Below, piece after piece: positions 38,725 to 48,050 of a stretch of DNA of 64,000 nt (its first letter is position 1; every line of letters begins with the position of its first letter). The position numbers were made by a program, and so were the translations under genes. The notes beneath the pieces are model-generated. The model did no database searches. It had not been told where the DNA came from and saw nothing but the letters and a program-made list of their open reading frames with translations. The stretch comes from Massilia phosphatilytica. GTDB taxonomy: Bacteria > Pseudomonadota > Gammaproteobacteria > Burkholderiales > Burkholderiaceae_D. The stretch is taken from assembly GCF_002968015.1 (NCBI RefSeq), contig NZ_PUIP01000002.1, positions 62,001 through 126,000 of the forward strand, given 5' to 3'.

Positions 38725-40401
38725 ATGAAACGCATCGCATTGCTTGCGGCCTTCCTGGCCGCCACCGCGGCGGCAGCCCCATCCGCCCCATCGCCGGAAC
38801 GGCAGATCGACGCGCTGTTCGCCCCGTGGAACCAGCCGGGCAAGCCGGGCGCCGTGGTCGGCGTGATCCGCGATGGCAAGGTGCTGTTCACGAAGCGTTA
38901 CGGGATGGCCGATATCGAGCGCGGCGTGCCGATGTCGCCGTCCGCCGAGTTCTTCATCGGCTCGATGTCCAAGCAGTTCACGGCATTTGCCATCCACCTG
39001 CTGGCACACGACGGCAAGCTGTCGCTCGACGACGACGTCCATATGTACCTGCCCGACGTGCCGGACTTCGGCAGGAAGATCACCGTGCGCCACCTGTTGC
39101 ACCACACCAGTGGATTGCGCGACTACTTCGGCTTGATGGACATGGCGGGCCTGCGCCCGGGCGACGTCATCGCCGAGGACAAGGCACTGACATTGATCAA
39201 GCGCCAGCGCACACTCAACTTCGAACCCGGCCAGGAATGGGACTACTCCAATACCGGCTACGTGCTGCTCGCGCGGATCGTGGAGCACGTGGCCGGCAAA
39301 CCGTTTCCCGAATTTGCACGCGAACGCATCTTCATCCCGCTCGGCATGACGCACACGCTGTTCCAGCAGGACCACCGCACCCTCGTGCCAGGCCGTGTCC
39401 TGTCGTACGTGCCCGCCGACGCCGGCGGCTACCAGTTCGCGCCGGTCAACGTCTCGACGGTCGGCGACGGCGGCGTGTTGACGACGCTGGGCGACCTGGC
39501 CCTGTGGGACCGCAATTTCTACGACGGACGCGTCGGCGGGATGGACGTGGTCAGGCAGATGCAGGCAACCGGCGTGCTCAATGACGGCAAGCCGATCGAG
39601 TACGCATCGGGCCTGTTTGTCCAGACTTACCGTGGCCTGCGGCTGGTCGAACACAGCGGCGCGATCTGGGGCTATGGCGCCCAGCTGTGGCGTTTCCCCG
39701 ACCAGCGTCTGTCGGTGATGGTGCTCGCCAACTCCGCCGACATCGATACGTACCAGACCGTGCGCAGGATCGCGGACATGGCCCTGGACCGCATCCCCGG
39801 CGTGGAGCCGGCCGCGCCTGTGGCGTCCGCGCAGACGTTCAAGGAAGTCCCGCTCGACCCGGCGCGGCTGGATGCGCTGGTCGGCTATTACGCGACGTCG
39901 CCGCAATCCGGCATCACCTTCACCAAGGAGAACGGCCGGCTGATGGCGCTCGGAACGGGCTTCCTGAAAATTCCGGCGTTTCCCTATAGCGAGCGCGATT
40001 TCTTCGCCAGGGCGACGGACTCCCGCTTCAGCTTCGATCCGCCCGGCCCGGACGGCATCGTCGCGGGCGGCGTCCTGCACTTTGGTCAGCAGGATATTCC
40101 CGCCACCCGCACCGCGCGCCCCATGCCTTCCGCAGCCGAGTTGAAGCGACTCGAAGGCGATTTCTACAGCGACGAGCTGCACGTCCTGTATTCGATCGCC
40201 GGCAAGGATGGCGACCTCGTGCTGACCTATCCGGGCGGCACGGTCACGCTCGGTTTTAACGGCGAACGCGACTATGCCACGGGCTTCGGCACAATCAAAT
40301 ACGAGTGCAGCGCCGATGGATGCACCGGGTTCACGATCAGTACCGAGCGAGCGCGTAACGTCCGGTTCACGCGCGTCGCGCTGACTTCAGCCAGCCGCTA
40401 A
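38725..40401 (+). CDS. Exported serine hydrolase, class C beta-lactamase fold, with C-terminal extension
   Basis: 558 aa. Signal peptide to about AAA. S80-M-S-K83, Y174-S-N176 and H-S-G in VEHSGAIWGYG are all intact, unlike the neighbouring paralogue. Residues about 370-558 form a lipocalin-like extension (DPARLDALVGYYATSP) of the DUF3471 type. Likely a D-aminopeptidase, esterase or peptidoglycan-related hydrolase in the periplasm. Divergently placed to the TonB receptor operon. Confidence 0.87.
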   Translation: MKRIALLAAFLAATAAAAPSAPSPERQIDALFAPWNQPGKPGAVVGVIRDGKVLFTKRYGMADIERGVPMSPSAEFFIGSMSKQFTAFAIHLLAHDGKLSLDDDVHMYLPDVPDFGRKITVRHLLHHTSGLRDYFGLMDMAGLRPGDVIAEDKALTLIKRQRTLNFEPGQEWDYSNTGYVLLARIVEHVAGKPFPEFARERIFIPLGMTHTLFQQDHRTLVPGRVLSYVPADAGGYQFAPVNVSTVGDGGVLTTLGDLALWDRNFYDGRVGGMDVVRQMQATGVLNDGKPIEYASGLFVQTYRGLRLVEHSGAIWGYGAQLWRFPDQRLSVMVLANSADIDTYQTVRRIADMALDRIPGVEPAAPVASAQTFKEVPLDPARLDALVGYYATSPQSGITFTKENGRLMALGTGFLKIPAFPYSERDFFARATDSRFSFDPPGPDGIVAGGVLHFGQQDIPATRTARPMPSAAELKRLEGDFYSDELHVLYSIAGKDGDLVLTYPGGTVTLGFNGERDYATGFGTIKYECSADGCTGFTISTERARNVRFTRVALTSASR

Positions 40402-40457
40402 GTTGCCGGGTAACACCAGTTGGTTTAGACTGGTTCTTTCCCTTCCAACTCGCCAAC

Positions 40458-40907
40458 ATGTCCGCACGCCCCGTCCGCCTGCTGAGCGCCACCCTCCTCG
40501 CCCTGGCCGCGCTCGCGGCCTGCAAGGGCGAAAAGCCGGCGCCGCCGCCGAAGCCGGCCGCCGTCCGGGCACCGGCCGCGCCCACGCGCACGCGCGACCA
40601 GGCGATCGCCGCACTGATGGCGCTGCCCGAACTCAAGACGTGGTCGGAGCAGATCGAAAAGCGCTCGCATGGCGCGGCCCACGGCGCCGTCATCGAGGAC
40701 GATCCGACCCCGCGCGTCATCGAAGGCAGGAAGTATTACCAGCTGAGCTTCGTGGAAGACCGCAAGCAGAACGTGCACCGCCGCGCCAGCTTCCTCGTGG
40801 CGCTCGAGGGCGACGAGATTCTCGTCGAGGATCTGGACAATGATTCCGTGCAATCGCTGGCCGAATGGCGGCGCAATATCCGCAACATCGAGCTCAAGTC
40901 CGGCTGA
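40458..40907 (+). CDS. Small hypothetical lipoprotein
   Basis: 149 aa. Leader ending LALAALAAC with lipidation Cys C22, then a Pro/Ala-rich spacer (about 25-48) and a compact alpha/beta domain (about 50-149) with KYYQLSFVEDRKQNVHRRASFLV and VEDLDNDSVQSLAEW. Family not recognised. Probably anchored to the outer membrane via Lgt/Lsp/Lol. Confidence 0.7.
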   Translation: MSARPVRLLSATLLALAALAACKGEKPAPPPKPAAVRAPAAPTRTRDQAIAALMALPELKTWSEQIEKRSHGAAHGAVIEDDPTPRVIEGRKYYQLSFVEDRKQNVHRRASFLVALEGDEILVEDLDNDSVQSLAEWRRNIRNIELKSG

Positions 40908-40996
40908 AGAGACACTGGTCGTCACAACCTTCTTGTTGAAAGCATATTTTGTTGCTACATTAAAGCAATAAAATAACAAGCTGGAGGCAACCGTCT

Positions 40997-42109
40997 GTGA
41001 GCCATGTCTGGAAAAGGCTATCTGATCCTTATACGCTGGCGAAAGGCATCGTGCTTTCAGCGTTGGTATATCTGACATTTGTTGTGATCTTGCCAAGCAC
41101 ACTACTGACCTGGCAAGAAGCCCATACGACGGGCACCCTCGACGTCACGCCGGCAATGCGTGCTCAACTGGTCGAAACCCTGGCAGACAAGGTGGCCCGG
41201 CGCTACGTCGACGAAAAAAAAGGCGCGCAGGTCGCTGCCGCGATACGCCAGGCCGAACGTCATGGCGAGTACGATGGAATCAGCTCTCCGGGTCAATTTG
41301 CACACTTGATGACATCCGAATTGATCCGATTCAGCGACGACCAGCATATGCGGGTCGTATTCGTTCCCGCCGAGGTACCGGTTTTCCCGGAGCGACCATT
41401 CCCCATTGCACACGAGGAAGACCTGTCCCTGCCCGCATGGCTGGTAGACCGTGTCGGCCGCTACATGGCGCGTTTTGGCGTGGAAGAGGTGACGCAATCG
41501 GATGCCGGCATTGGCTACCTGCGGCTCGACGCCTTTTTTCGCCCGTATTTGGCGGCCGAGAAATTTGCGGCAGCGATGGACCGCCTCGCCGACTCCAAAG
41601 CACTGATCATCGATTTGCGGAGCAACGGTGGCGGCAGCAGGGATAGCGTCGCACTTCTTGCCAGCTATTTTTTCGACCAGCCAACCCACCTCAGCGACGT
41701 TATCGCGCCGCGTACCGGAGAGCGCTTGCACATGTGGACGCGCAAAAACGTCGAGGGTACTCGCTACGGTTCCTCCCGCCCCGTCTATATCCTGACCAGT
41801 CACGCTACGTTCTCGGCAGCAGAGGATTTCGCCTATGCGATGCAGACGCGGAAACGGGCGACCATCGTAGGTGAAGTCACCGGAGGCGGTGCCCATCCGA
41901 TAGCACCATCGCGCCTGAGTGCTCACTTCGTGGTACAGATGCCGGTCGCGGAGAGCATCAGTCCGATCACCCGCACCAATTGGGAAGGGGTCGGCGTGCA
42001 ACCGGATATCGTGGTACCGGCCGAACGAGCTCACAGCGTTGCGAACGATTTGATTTTGAAGACGCAGTTGGCAACCGAGACCGATGCGGGTCGACACGAT
42101 CTTCGTTGA
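40997..42109 (+). CDS. Membrane-anchored S41 family serine peptidase
   Basis: 370 aa from a GTG at 40997, supported by CTGGAGG 6-12 nt upstream. A single N-terminal helix (about 14-37) without a clear cleavage site anchors it. An IRBP-type helical domain is followed by DLRSNGGGSRDS (206-217) and nucleophile S273 in ATFSAAEDFAYAMQ, then GEVTGGGAHP. It is a paralogue of the exported peptidase at 13029-14057, sharing motif order but clearly diverged. Monocistronic. Base composition is somewhat less GC-rich than its neighbours. Confidence 0.83.
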   Translation: MSHVWKRLSDPYTLAKGIVLSALVYLTFVVILPSTLLTWQEAHTTGTLDVTPAMRAQLVETLADKVARRYVDEKKGAQVAAAIRQAERHGEYDGISSPGQFAHLMTSELIRFSDDQHMRVVFVPAEVPVFPERPFPIAHEEDLSLPAWLVDRVGRYMARFGVEEVTQSDAGIGYLRLDAFFRPYLAAEKFAAAMDRLADSKALIIDLRSNGGGSRDSVALLASYFFDQPTHLSDVIAPRTGERLHMWTRKNVEGTRYGSSRPVYILTSHATFSAAEDFAYAMQTRKRATIVGEVTGGGAHPIAPSRLSAHFVVQMPVAESISPITRTNWEGVGVQPDIVVPAERAHSVANDLILKTQLATETDAGRHDLR

Positions 42110-42239
42110 TCGAACTCAAACCAGGCACCTCCAACGCATTTATCGTGGACGCTGCCGCTGACCGTGCAGCGCCACTGTCCAACTCGCGTGAACCGTGGCG
42201 CCACTCCTCCCCCGGTCGGCGGCCCCTCCCCCCGGCGCT

Positions 42240-43034
42240 TCAACCCCGTGCCCGCCACTCCGCCAGATAATGCTGCGGCGTCTTGCCGAGGAGTTTGCGG
42301 AACATGCTCGTGAACGCGCTCGGGCTTGCATAACCCAGTGCCTGCGCGATCCTGCCGACGCTCTCGCCGCGCGCCAGCATTTCGAACGCGTGCGCCAGGT
42401 GCACCTGCTGCACCCACTGGCGATAGTGCAGCCCTGTCTCGCGGGGAAATAACCTGATCAGCGTGCGCGCGCTGGCGCCCGCGTCGAGCGCGTAGTCGTC
42501 GAGCCGGCGCTGGCTGGCGGGATGCGCCATGATGTCCGCGCACAGGGCCTGCAAGCGGCGGTCGCGCGGCCACGGGATGGCGATCGGCACGGTCTCCATC
42601 GCCTCGAGTTCCGACAGGATCAGCCGCGCCAGCGCCTCGCCGCGTCCGCCGGGCGGATAATCGACGGGTTCAAGCGACAGCGCCAGGATCAGCTCGCGCA
42701 GCAGCGGACTCACTTCCAGCACCTTGCACCCGTCGACGAGGCTGCCCGCCGCATCCTTCTCGATGTACAGCGTGCGCATGTTGACGCGGCTGAGCATCGT
42801 CAGCTCGTGCACGATGCCGAGCGCGATGAGGAGGGCACGGCGCGGCGGGATGATCCACACGCCCAGCTCGGTGCGCACCCGCATCACGCCTTCGCTCGCG
42901 TACAGCAGCTGCACCCACGGATGGCTGTGGGCTTCGACCAGTTCGCCGTGCTGCACTTCGGACGGCATGGCCGTCACGCTGCGCGGCAGCTTGCGGAATT
43001 TCTGGCGGTAGCGGGGCGACGGAGCGATTGTCAC
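42240..43034 (-). CDS. AraC family transcriptional regulator (cupin type)
   Basis: 264 aa if it starts at the GTG at 43034 (VTIAPSPRYRQKFRKLP); an ATG at 42968 is possible. The frame continues upstream into the divergent transporter gene and is ignored there. An N-terminal cupin with EVQHGELVEAHSHPWVQLLYASEG is followed by a C-terminal double HTH (about 165-260) with LDDYALDAGASARTLIRLFPRE and RIAQALGYASPSAFTSMFRKLLG. Divergent from the Fsr-like transporter with 75 bp between starts, so it is the likely regulator of that gene. Confidence 0.88.
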   Translation of the reverse strand: MTIAPSPRYRQKFRKLPRSVTAMPSEVQHGELVEAHSHPWVQLLYASEGVMRVRTELGVWIIPPRRALLIALGIVHELTMLSRVNMRTLYIEKDAAGSLVDGCKVLEVSPLLRELILALSLEPVDYPPGGRGEALARLILSELEAMETVPIAIPWPRDRRLQALCADIMAHPASQRRLDDYALDAGASARTLIRLFPRETGLHYRQWVQQVHLAHAFEMLARGESVGRIAQALGYASPSAFTSMFRKLLGKTPQHYLAEWRARG

Positions 43035-43109
43035 TTGGACGACGAAAAATGGAATATGCGTTCGAATCGACAATATTACACTGGCCTGCCATTCCCATCG
43101 AAGATCATC

Positions 43110-44327
43110 ATGACCTCGCCCACCTCGCCCTCCGCCGCGGCGGCCGGGCCGGCCAGCGCCGCGCCCGGGACCGTGCTCCAGATCCTGTTTTCCGTCGCTT
43201 TCGTGCACCTGCTGAACGATTGCGTGCAGGCCGTGCTGCCGTCGATCTACCCGCTGTTGAAAGACCAGTTCGCGCTCAGCTTCACGCAGGTGGGCCTGAT
43301 CACGCTAACGTTCCAGTGCACGGCGTCGCTGCTGCAACCGTGGATCGGCCTCTACACCGACAAGCGCCCGATCCCGTTCCTGCTGCCCGCCGGGATGTGC
43401 GTGACGCTGGCCGGCGTCGCGCTGCTGTCTGTCGCGGGCACCTTTGCCATGCTGCTGCTGGCCGCGGGCATGATCGGCATCGGCTCGTCGACCTTCCACC
43501 CGGAAGCATCGCGCGTGGCGCGGCTCGCGTCCGGCGGGCGCTTCGGCTTTGCGCAATCGCTGTTCCAGGTGGGCGGCAACCTCGGTTCCGCATTCGGCCC
43601 GCTGCTGGCGGCCGCCATCATCGTGGGCCGCGGCCAGGGCCGCATCGCATGGTTCATGCTGTTCATCCTCGTCGCCGTGATCGTGCTGGTGGGCGTGTCG
43701 CGCTGGTATGGCAGCCATTTGAAGACCATCACGCGCAAGGCCGCCCTCCATGCGGGGCCGGCGCTGCCGCGCGCGACCGTCATCCGCGCGCTCGCCGTAC
43801 TGGCCATGCTCGTGTTCTCGAAATACGTCTACATGGCGAGCCTGTCGAGCTATTACACCTTCTACCTGATCGAAAAATTCCACGTCGCCGTCGGCACCGC
43901 ACAGCTGTACCTGTTCGTGTTCCTCGCGGCCGTCGCGGCCGGCACGTTCGCGGGCGGCCCGATCGGCGACCGCATCGGCCGCAAGCGCGTGATCTGGGTG
44001 TCGATCCTCGGCGCCGCGCCGTTCACGCTGGCGCTGCCGTATGCGGACCTGTTCTGGACCGGCGTGCTGTCGGTCGTGATCGGGCTCGTGATGTCGTCCG
44101 CGTTTTCCGCGATCGTCGTGTTCGCGCAGGAGCTCGTGCCGGGCAAGGTCGGCATGATCGCGGGGATCTTCTTCGGACTGATGTTCGGCGTCAGCGGCAT
44201 CGGCGCCGCGGCCATGGGACATCTGGCCGACGTGGCCGGGATCGGGACGGTGTATCGGCTGGCGTCGTTCCTGCCGTTGCTGGGGATTCTGGCGGCGTTC
44301 CTGCCGAAGATCGAAGCGCGTAAATAA
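43110..44327 (+). CDS. fsr: MFS transporter, fosmidomycin resistance protein family
   Basis: 405 aa from MTSPTSPSAAAAGPASAAPG; the long upstream frame overlaps the AraC gene and is not used. Twelve predicted membrane helices. Typical Fsr blocks: HLLNDCVQAVLPSIYPLLKD, FTQVGLITLTFQCTASLLQP, STFHPEASRVARLASGGRFG and FGLMFGVSGIGAAAMGHLAD. It likely exports a toxic compound by proton antiport; the natural substrate is not known from sequence. Confidence 0.88.
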   Translation: MTSPTSPSAAAAGPASAAPGTVLQILFSVAFVHLLNDCVQAVLPSIYPLLKDQFALSFTQVGLITLTFQCTASLLQPWIGLYTDKRPIPFLLPAGMCVTLAGVALLSVAGTFAMLLLAAGMIGIGSSTFHPEASRVARLASGGRFGFAQSLFQVGGNLGSAFGPLLAAAIIVGRGQGRIAWFMLFILVAVIVLVGVSRWYGSHLKTITRKAALHAGPALPRATVIRALAVLAMLVFSKYVYMASLSSYYTFYLIEKFHVAVGTAQLYLFVFLAAVAAGTFAGGPIGDRIGRKRVIWVSILGAAPFTLALPYADLFWTGVLSVVIGLVMSSAFSAIVVFAQELVPGKVGMIAGIFFGLMFGVSGIGAAAMGHLADVAGIGTVYRLASFLPLLGILAAFLPKIEARK

Positions 44328-44329
44328 CG

Positions 44330-44357
44330 ACGACGGGGTGAGCGATCACCCCGCCGT
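44330..44357. terminator. Stem-loop between convergent fsr and glucokinase-HexR genes
   Basis: ACGACGGGGTG and CACCCCGCCGT pair (one G-U) around AGCGAT, directly after fsr and 4 nt before the end of the convergent gene. No T-run, so termination strength is uncertain. Confidence 0.5.
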
Positions 44358-44361
44358 GTGT

Positions 44362-46224
44362 TCAGCTGTCGAGGTGGGAGATAAGCGTCCGGCGCCCTTC
44401 TCCCTCACCGTCCGCCGCGGCCGGCGGCAAGGCCCGCGCATGGTGGACGTCGACGGAGATGCCAACCGCCATGATGTCGATGAGGAGCAGCTGCAGGATC
44501 CGCGAAATCATCGCGAGGAAGTGCGTGCTGTCCTCCGCGTGGTCCACGGCCAGCAGCACGTCCGCGCGGCGCGCGAGCGGCGACTGGCTGTTGCAGATGG
44601 CGATGACGTCGGCACCGGCCGCGCGTGCCGCATCCACGGCCGACAGCAGGTCCGGCAAACGCCCCGCGTTCGAGATCGCGACGACGACGTCGCCGGGTCC
44701 CAGCAGCTCGGCCGCCAGCTTGAACAGGTGCGAGTCGCCGTACAGCGCCGTCGGGATGCGGAAGCGGAAGAACTTGTGCTGGCCGTCCAGCGCCACCACG
44801 CGCGAATTCCCCATCGCGTAGAACTCCACCCGCTTCGCGCGGCTCACCAGTTCGATCGCACGGTCGATGGCGCGCACGTCGAGCTGGTCGCGAAACTGCA
44901 GGATCGCCGAGATCGTGTTGTCGATGACCTTCGCGGACAGATCGTGCGTGCTGTCGCTGCCGCGCACCTGGCTGTGGCGCACGGGGATCGAGCCCGTGAG
45001 GCTGCTCGCGAACTTCAGTTTGAAGTCGGCGAGGCCGAGGAAACCGAGCGAGCGGCAGAAACGGATCACGGTCGGCTGGCTCACGTCCGCCAGCTTCGCG
45101 ATGCCGGCGATCGGTTCGTTCAGCACGAGGCGCGGCTGTTCCAGCACGAGGGCCGCCACGCGCTGCTCGGCCGGCGTCAGTTCCGTCCGCAGCTTGTGGA
45201 TGCGGTCCATCAGCGTGTTGCCGCCGCTGCGGCCGCGCAGGTGTTCCGACAGGATGTTCGCGACACCGTCGAACGCCACGTGCGGCGTCGAGATCACGTA
45301 CGTCGGGATGTCGGACAGGTAGCTCGAAAAGCGGCCTTTCGCTTCGAAGCGCGTGCGGAACGGCGACGTCCGGAACCACTCGCCCAGGCGCGGCACGATG
45401 CCGCCGCCGATGAAGATGCCGCCGAAGGCACCGAGCGTCACCGCGAGGTTCGCCGCGGCGCCGCCCAGCATGCCGCAGAAGCATTCGAGCACTTCCAGGC
45501 ACAGCGGATCGTTGTCGTCGAGCGCGCCGGTGATGATCTCGGCGGACGTGCGTGCCGGCGTATCCACGCCATTGCGTTCGGCCAGCGCGCGGAAAATGAT
45601 CTCCATCCCGGGGCCGGAGATCAGGCGCTCGTTCGACACGTGGCTCCATTCGCGCCATGCGGTCTGCAGGATCGCGAACTCGCGCTCGTCGCTGGGCGCG
45701 AAGTTGACGTGGCCGCCCTCGCTGCCGAGGGTAACGAAGCCGTCGACGGTCGGAATGCCGCCCGAAACACCGAGGCCCGTGCCCGGCCCGAGCACGCCCA
45801 GGACGGCGCCCGGCACGGGTTTGCCGGGACCGACCTGCATCAGGTCCGATGCCTTCAGGCCCGGGATCGCCATCGCCAGTGCCGTGAAGTCGTTCACGAT
45901 CAACAGCGTGTCCAGGCCCAGTTCGCGCCGTACGGCGTCCGTGGAAAATTCCCACGGCCGGTTCGTCATGCGCACATAGTCGCCGTCGACGGGGTTCGCG
46001 AGCGCGAGCGCGCCGTGGTGCAGGCGCGTGTCCGCGTGTTCGGCGAGGTAGAAACGCAGCATCGGGACGATGCCCGAGTAGTCGTCGCACTTCAGCACGC
46101 GCACCGAGCGATACGTGCCGGGTGCGGTCTGCAGCGCGAAGCGCGCGTGCGTCGCGCCGATGTCGGCCAGCAGGCGCGGGCCGTCGGCGAACGCGGTGCG
46201 GGTATTGTCCGGTTGCTCTTCCAT
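44362..46224 (-). CDS. Bifunctional glucokinase / HexR-RpiR family regulator (copy 1)
   Basis: 620 aa from MEEQPDNTRTAF, with the ATG overlapping the upstream stop (TAATG). Residues about 15-335 are a proteobacterial glucokinase: LLADIGATHARFAL, VNDFTALAMAIPG, GTGLGVSGGI, EGGHVNFAP and GGIFIGGGIVPRL. Residues about 345-425 are an RpiR HTH (AKLADVSQPTVIRFCRSLGF), and about 455-590 a SIS sugar-phosphate domain (EFYAMGNSRVVALDGQHKFF). The glucokinase half makes glucose 6-phosphate; the HexR half should sense a hexose phosphate such as KDPG and control glucose genes. The fusion is known in Burkholderiales. Operon with an alpha-glucosidase. A paralogue lies at 54441-56312. Confidence 0.93.
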   Translation of the reverse strand: MEEQPDNTRTAFADGPRLLADIGATHARFALQTAPGTYRSVRVLKCDDYSGIVPMLRFYLAEHADTRLHHGALALANPVDGDYVRMTNRPWEFSTDAVRRELGLDTLLIVNDFTALAMAIPGLKASDLMQVGPGKPVPGAVLGVLGPGTGLGVSGGIPTVDGFVTLGSEGGHVNFAPSDEREFAILQTAWREWSHVSNERLISGPGMEIIFRALAERNGVDTPARTSAEIITGALDDNDPLCLEVLECFCGMLGGAAANLAVTLGAFGGIFIGGGIVPRLGEWFRTSPFRTRFEAKGRFSSYLSDIPTYVISTPHVAFDGVANILSEHLRGRSGGNTLMDRIHKLRTELTPAEQRVAALVLEQPRLVLNEPIAGIAKLADVSQPTVIRFCRSLGFLGLADFKLKFASSLTGSIPVRHSQVRGSDSTHDLSAKVIDNTISAILQFRDQLDVRAIDRAIELVSRAKRVEFYAMGNSRVVALDGQHKFFRFRIPTALYGDSHLFKLAAELLGPGDVVVAISNAGRLPDLLSAVDAARAAGADVIAICNSQSPLARRADVLLAVDHAEDSTHFLAMISRILQLLLIDIMAVGISVDVHHARALPPAAADGEGEGRRTLISHLDS

Positions 46225-47852
46225 TATGCGATTGTACCGAACCAGGCGCCGTACGGCGGCAGCGTGACGGTCGTGCCGTGCACATCGCCGGGCAGCCCGT
46301 GGCCTTCGAGCTTCTTCGCACCAGCCGCTTCCGGCCAGTCGAAGCTCAAGGGCGCATTGGTCACGTTGAACACGGCCAGCACGGACGGGAGGCCTTCCTC
46401 GTCGCGGCGCAGCGCGAGCGCCTGCTCCGGCACGTCGAAGAACACGATCCCGCCGCGCGTCAGCTGCGGCAGGCCGCGGCGCCACTGGATGATATTGCGC
46501 GCGAAGTTCAGCGGCGATTGCGGGTCCTTGTCCTGGCCGGCTTCGGCCAGCGCCACGTGCTCGGGCGGCACCGGCAGCCACGGCTTGCCGGACGTGAAGC
46601 CGGCATTGGGGCCCTCGTTCGTCCACGGCATCGGCGTGCGGCAGCCGTCGCGGCCCTTGAACTCGGGCCAGAACGTGATGCCGTACGGGTCCTGCAGCAG
46701 CTCATAAGGCACGTCCGCTTCCGGCAGCGCCAGTTCGTCGCCCTGGTACAGGCACGGCGTGCCCTTCAGGGACAGCTGCAAGGCCAGCACGAGTTTCGAC
46801 AAGGCCGGGGTCCACTCACCGCTCGACCAGCGCGTGGCGACACGGATCGAGTCGTGGTTACCGACCGACCACGACGCCCAGCCATCCTTCACGCGCGCAT
46901 TGAATTCCTCGACCTGGCGGCGGATATGGCGGCTGGAGAACTGCGGCGTCAGCAGGTTGAAGCTGTAGGCCATGTGCAGCTTGTCGCCGCCCGACGTGTA
47001 GTCGGCCATCACGGCCAGCGAATCGTCCGCGCCCACTTCGCCGATCGCGACGGCGCCGTATTCGTCCAGCAGCTTGCGCAGCCTTTGCAGGAATGCGATG
47101 TTCTCGGGCTGGGTCTTGTCGTGGATGTGGGCCTGCATGCCGTACGGGTTCACGTCCGTGACGGTCGACGTGTCGCGCACGAGCGCGGGCGGATTGCTCT
47201 GGAGCGAACGGTCGTGGAAGTGGAAGTTGCAGGCGTCCATGCGCACGCCGTCGACGCCGCGCTCGAGCCAGAAGCGTAGCGAATCCAGGTGCGCCTGCTG
47301 CACTTCCGGGTTATGGAAGTTCACCTGCGGCTGGTTCACGAGGAAGTTGTGCATGTAGTACTGCTTGCGGCGGCTGTCCCACTGCCACGCCGAGCCGCCG
47401 AACACGGACAGCCAGTTGTTGGGCGGGTTGCCGTCCGGGAGAGGATCGGACCACACGTACCAGTCGGCCTTCGGATTGTCGCGGCTCGAGCGGCTCTCGA
47501 CGAACCATGGATGGATCTCGGCCGTGTGCGCCATCACCTGGTCGATCATGATCTTCAGGCCCAGGCTGTGCGCCTTTGCGACGAGCGCATCGAAATCCGC
47601 CAGGGTGCCGAACAGCGGATCGACGTCGCAATAGTCCGCGATGTCGTAGCCGAAGTCCTTCATCGGCGACTTGAAGAACGGCGACAGCCAGACGATGTCC
47701 ACGCCCAGGCTGGCGATGTAATCCAGCTTGGCGGTGATGCCCGGCAGGTCGCCCACGCCATCACCATTCGTGTCGAGATAGCTGCGCGGGTAGACCTGGT
47801 AGATGATGGCTTCGCGCCACCACGGATTCTTGTCGTGCGAGGAAGTGGTCAT
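46224..47852 (-). CDS. Alpha-glucosidase, GH13 family (cytoplasmic)
   Basis: 542 aa. WWREAIIYQVYPRSYLDTNGDGVGDLPG is the oligo-1,6-glucosidase/alpha-glucosidase start (shown here only as family pattern). The catalytic triad is visible: D206 in GVRMDACNF, E272 in AIGEVGAD and D334 in SVGNHDSIR. No signal peptide. It hydrolyses maltose, maltodextrins or isomalto-oligosaccharides to glucose, feeding the glucokinase encoded 1 nt overlapping downstream. CTGGAGAG precedes the ATG. Its promoter region is shared with divergent pulA. Confidence 0.93.
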   Translation of the reverse strand: MTTSSHDKNPWWREAIIYQVYPRSYLDTNGDGVGDLPGITAKLDYIASLGVDIVWLSPFFKSPMKDFGYDIADYCDVDPLFGTLADFDALVAKAHSLGLKIMIDQVMAHTAEIHPWFVESRSSRDNPKADWYVWSDPLPDGNPPNNWLSVFGGSAWQWDSRRKQYYMHNFLVNQPQVNFHNPEVQQAHLDSLRFWLERGVDGVRMDACNFHFHDRSLQSNPPALVRDTSTVTDVNPYGMQAHIHDKTQPENIAFLQRLRKLLDEYGAVAIGEVGADDSLAVMADYTSGGDKLHMAYSFNLLTPQFSSRHIRRQVEEFNARVKDGWASWSVGNHDSIRVATRWSSGEWTPALSKLVLALQLSLKGTPCLYQGDELALPEADVPYELLQDPYGITFWPEFKGRDGCRTPMPWTNEGPNAGFTSGKPWLPVPPEHVALAEAGQDKDPQSPLNFARNIIQWRRGLPQLTRGGIVFFDVPEQALALRRDEEGLPSVLAVFNVTNAPLSFDWPEAAGAKKLEGHGLPGDVHGTTVTLPPYGAWFGTIA

Positions 47853-47992
47853 GTGGTGTCTCTCCAGTAATTTTACGCAATATACAGGATGAAATCCGCA
47901 ATGACAATCGGCGAAAAAATGCCATTCAAGATTAAATATCCCTTTAAATCATTGATTTACGATATTTCATACAAAACGGGGCCTATCCAATC

Positions 47993-48007
47993 AGTAGTCA
48001 AACTACA
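47993..48007. promoter_or_regulatory. HexR-like palindrome in the pulA / glucosidase promoter region
   Basis: AGTAGT-CAA-ACTACA matches the TGTARt-N3-aYTACA type of palindrome reported for HexR regulators, differing at one arm end. It lies in the AT-rich 198-bp divergent region 47853-48050, 43 bp before the pulA ATG, and so could control both pulA and the glucosidase-glucokinase-HexR operon, giving autoregulation. This is inference from motif and context. Confidence 0.45.
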
Positions 48008-48050
48008 CAAAAGAGTGTTAACCTGTCGCGTCAACCGAACACGACCCGCC

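Noticed and set aside
42110..42239. Gap between the S41 gene and the AraC gene as a possible remnant
   Set aside because: Frames were read on both strands; no family pattern and no terminator hairpin with a T-run could be supported.
42522..43109. N-terminal extension of the fsr frame
   Set aside because: It lies antisense to the AraC regulator, is His/Arg-rich, and the transporter homology starts at 43110.
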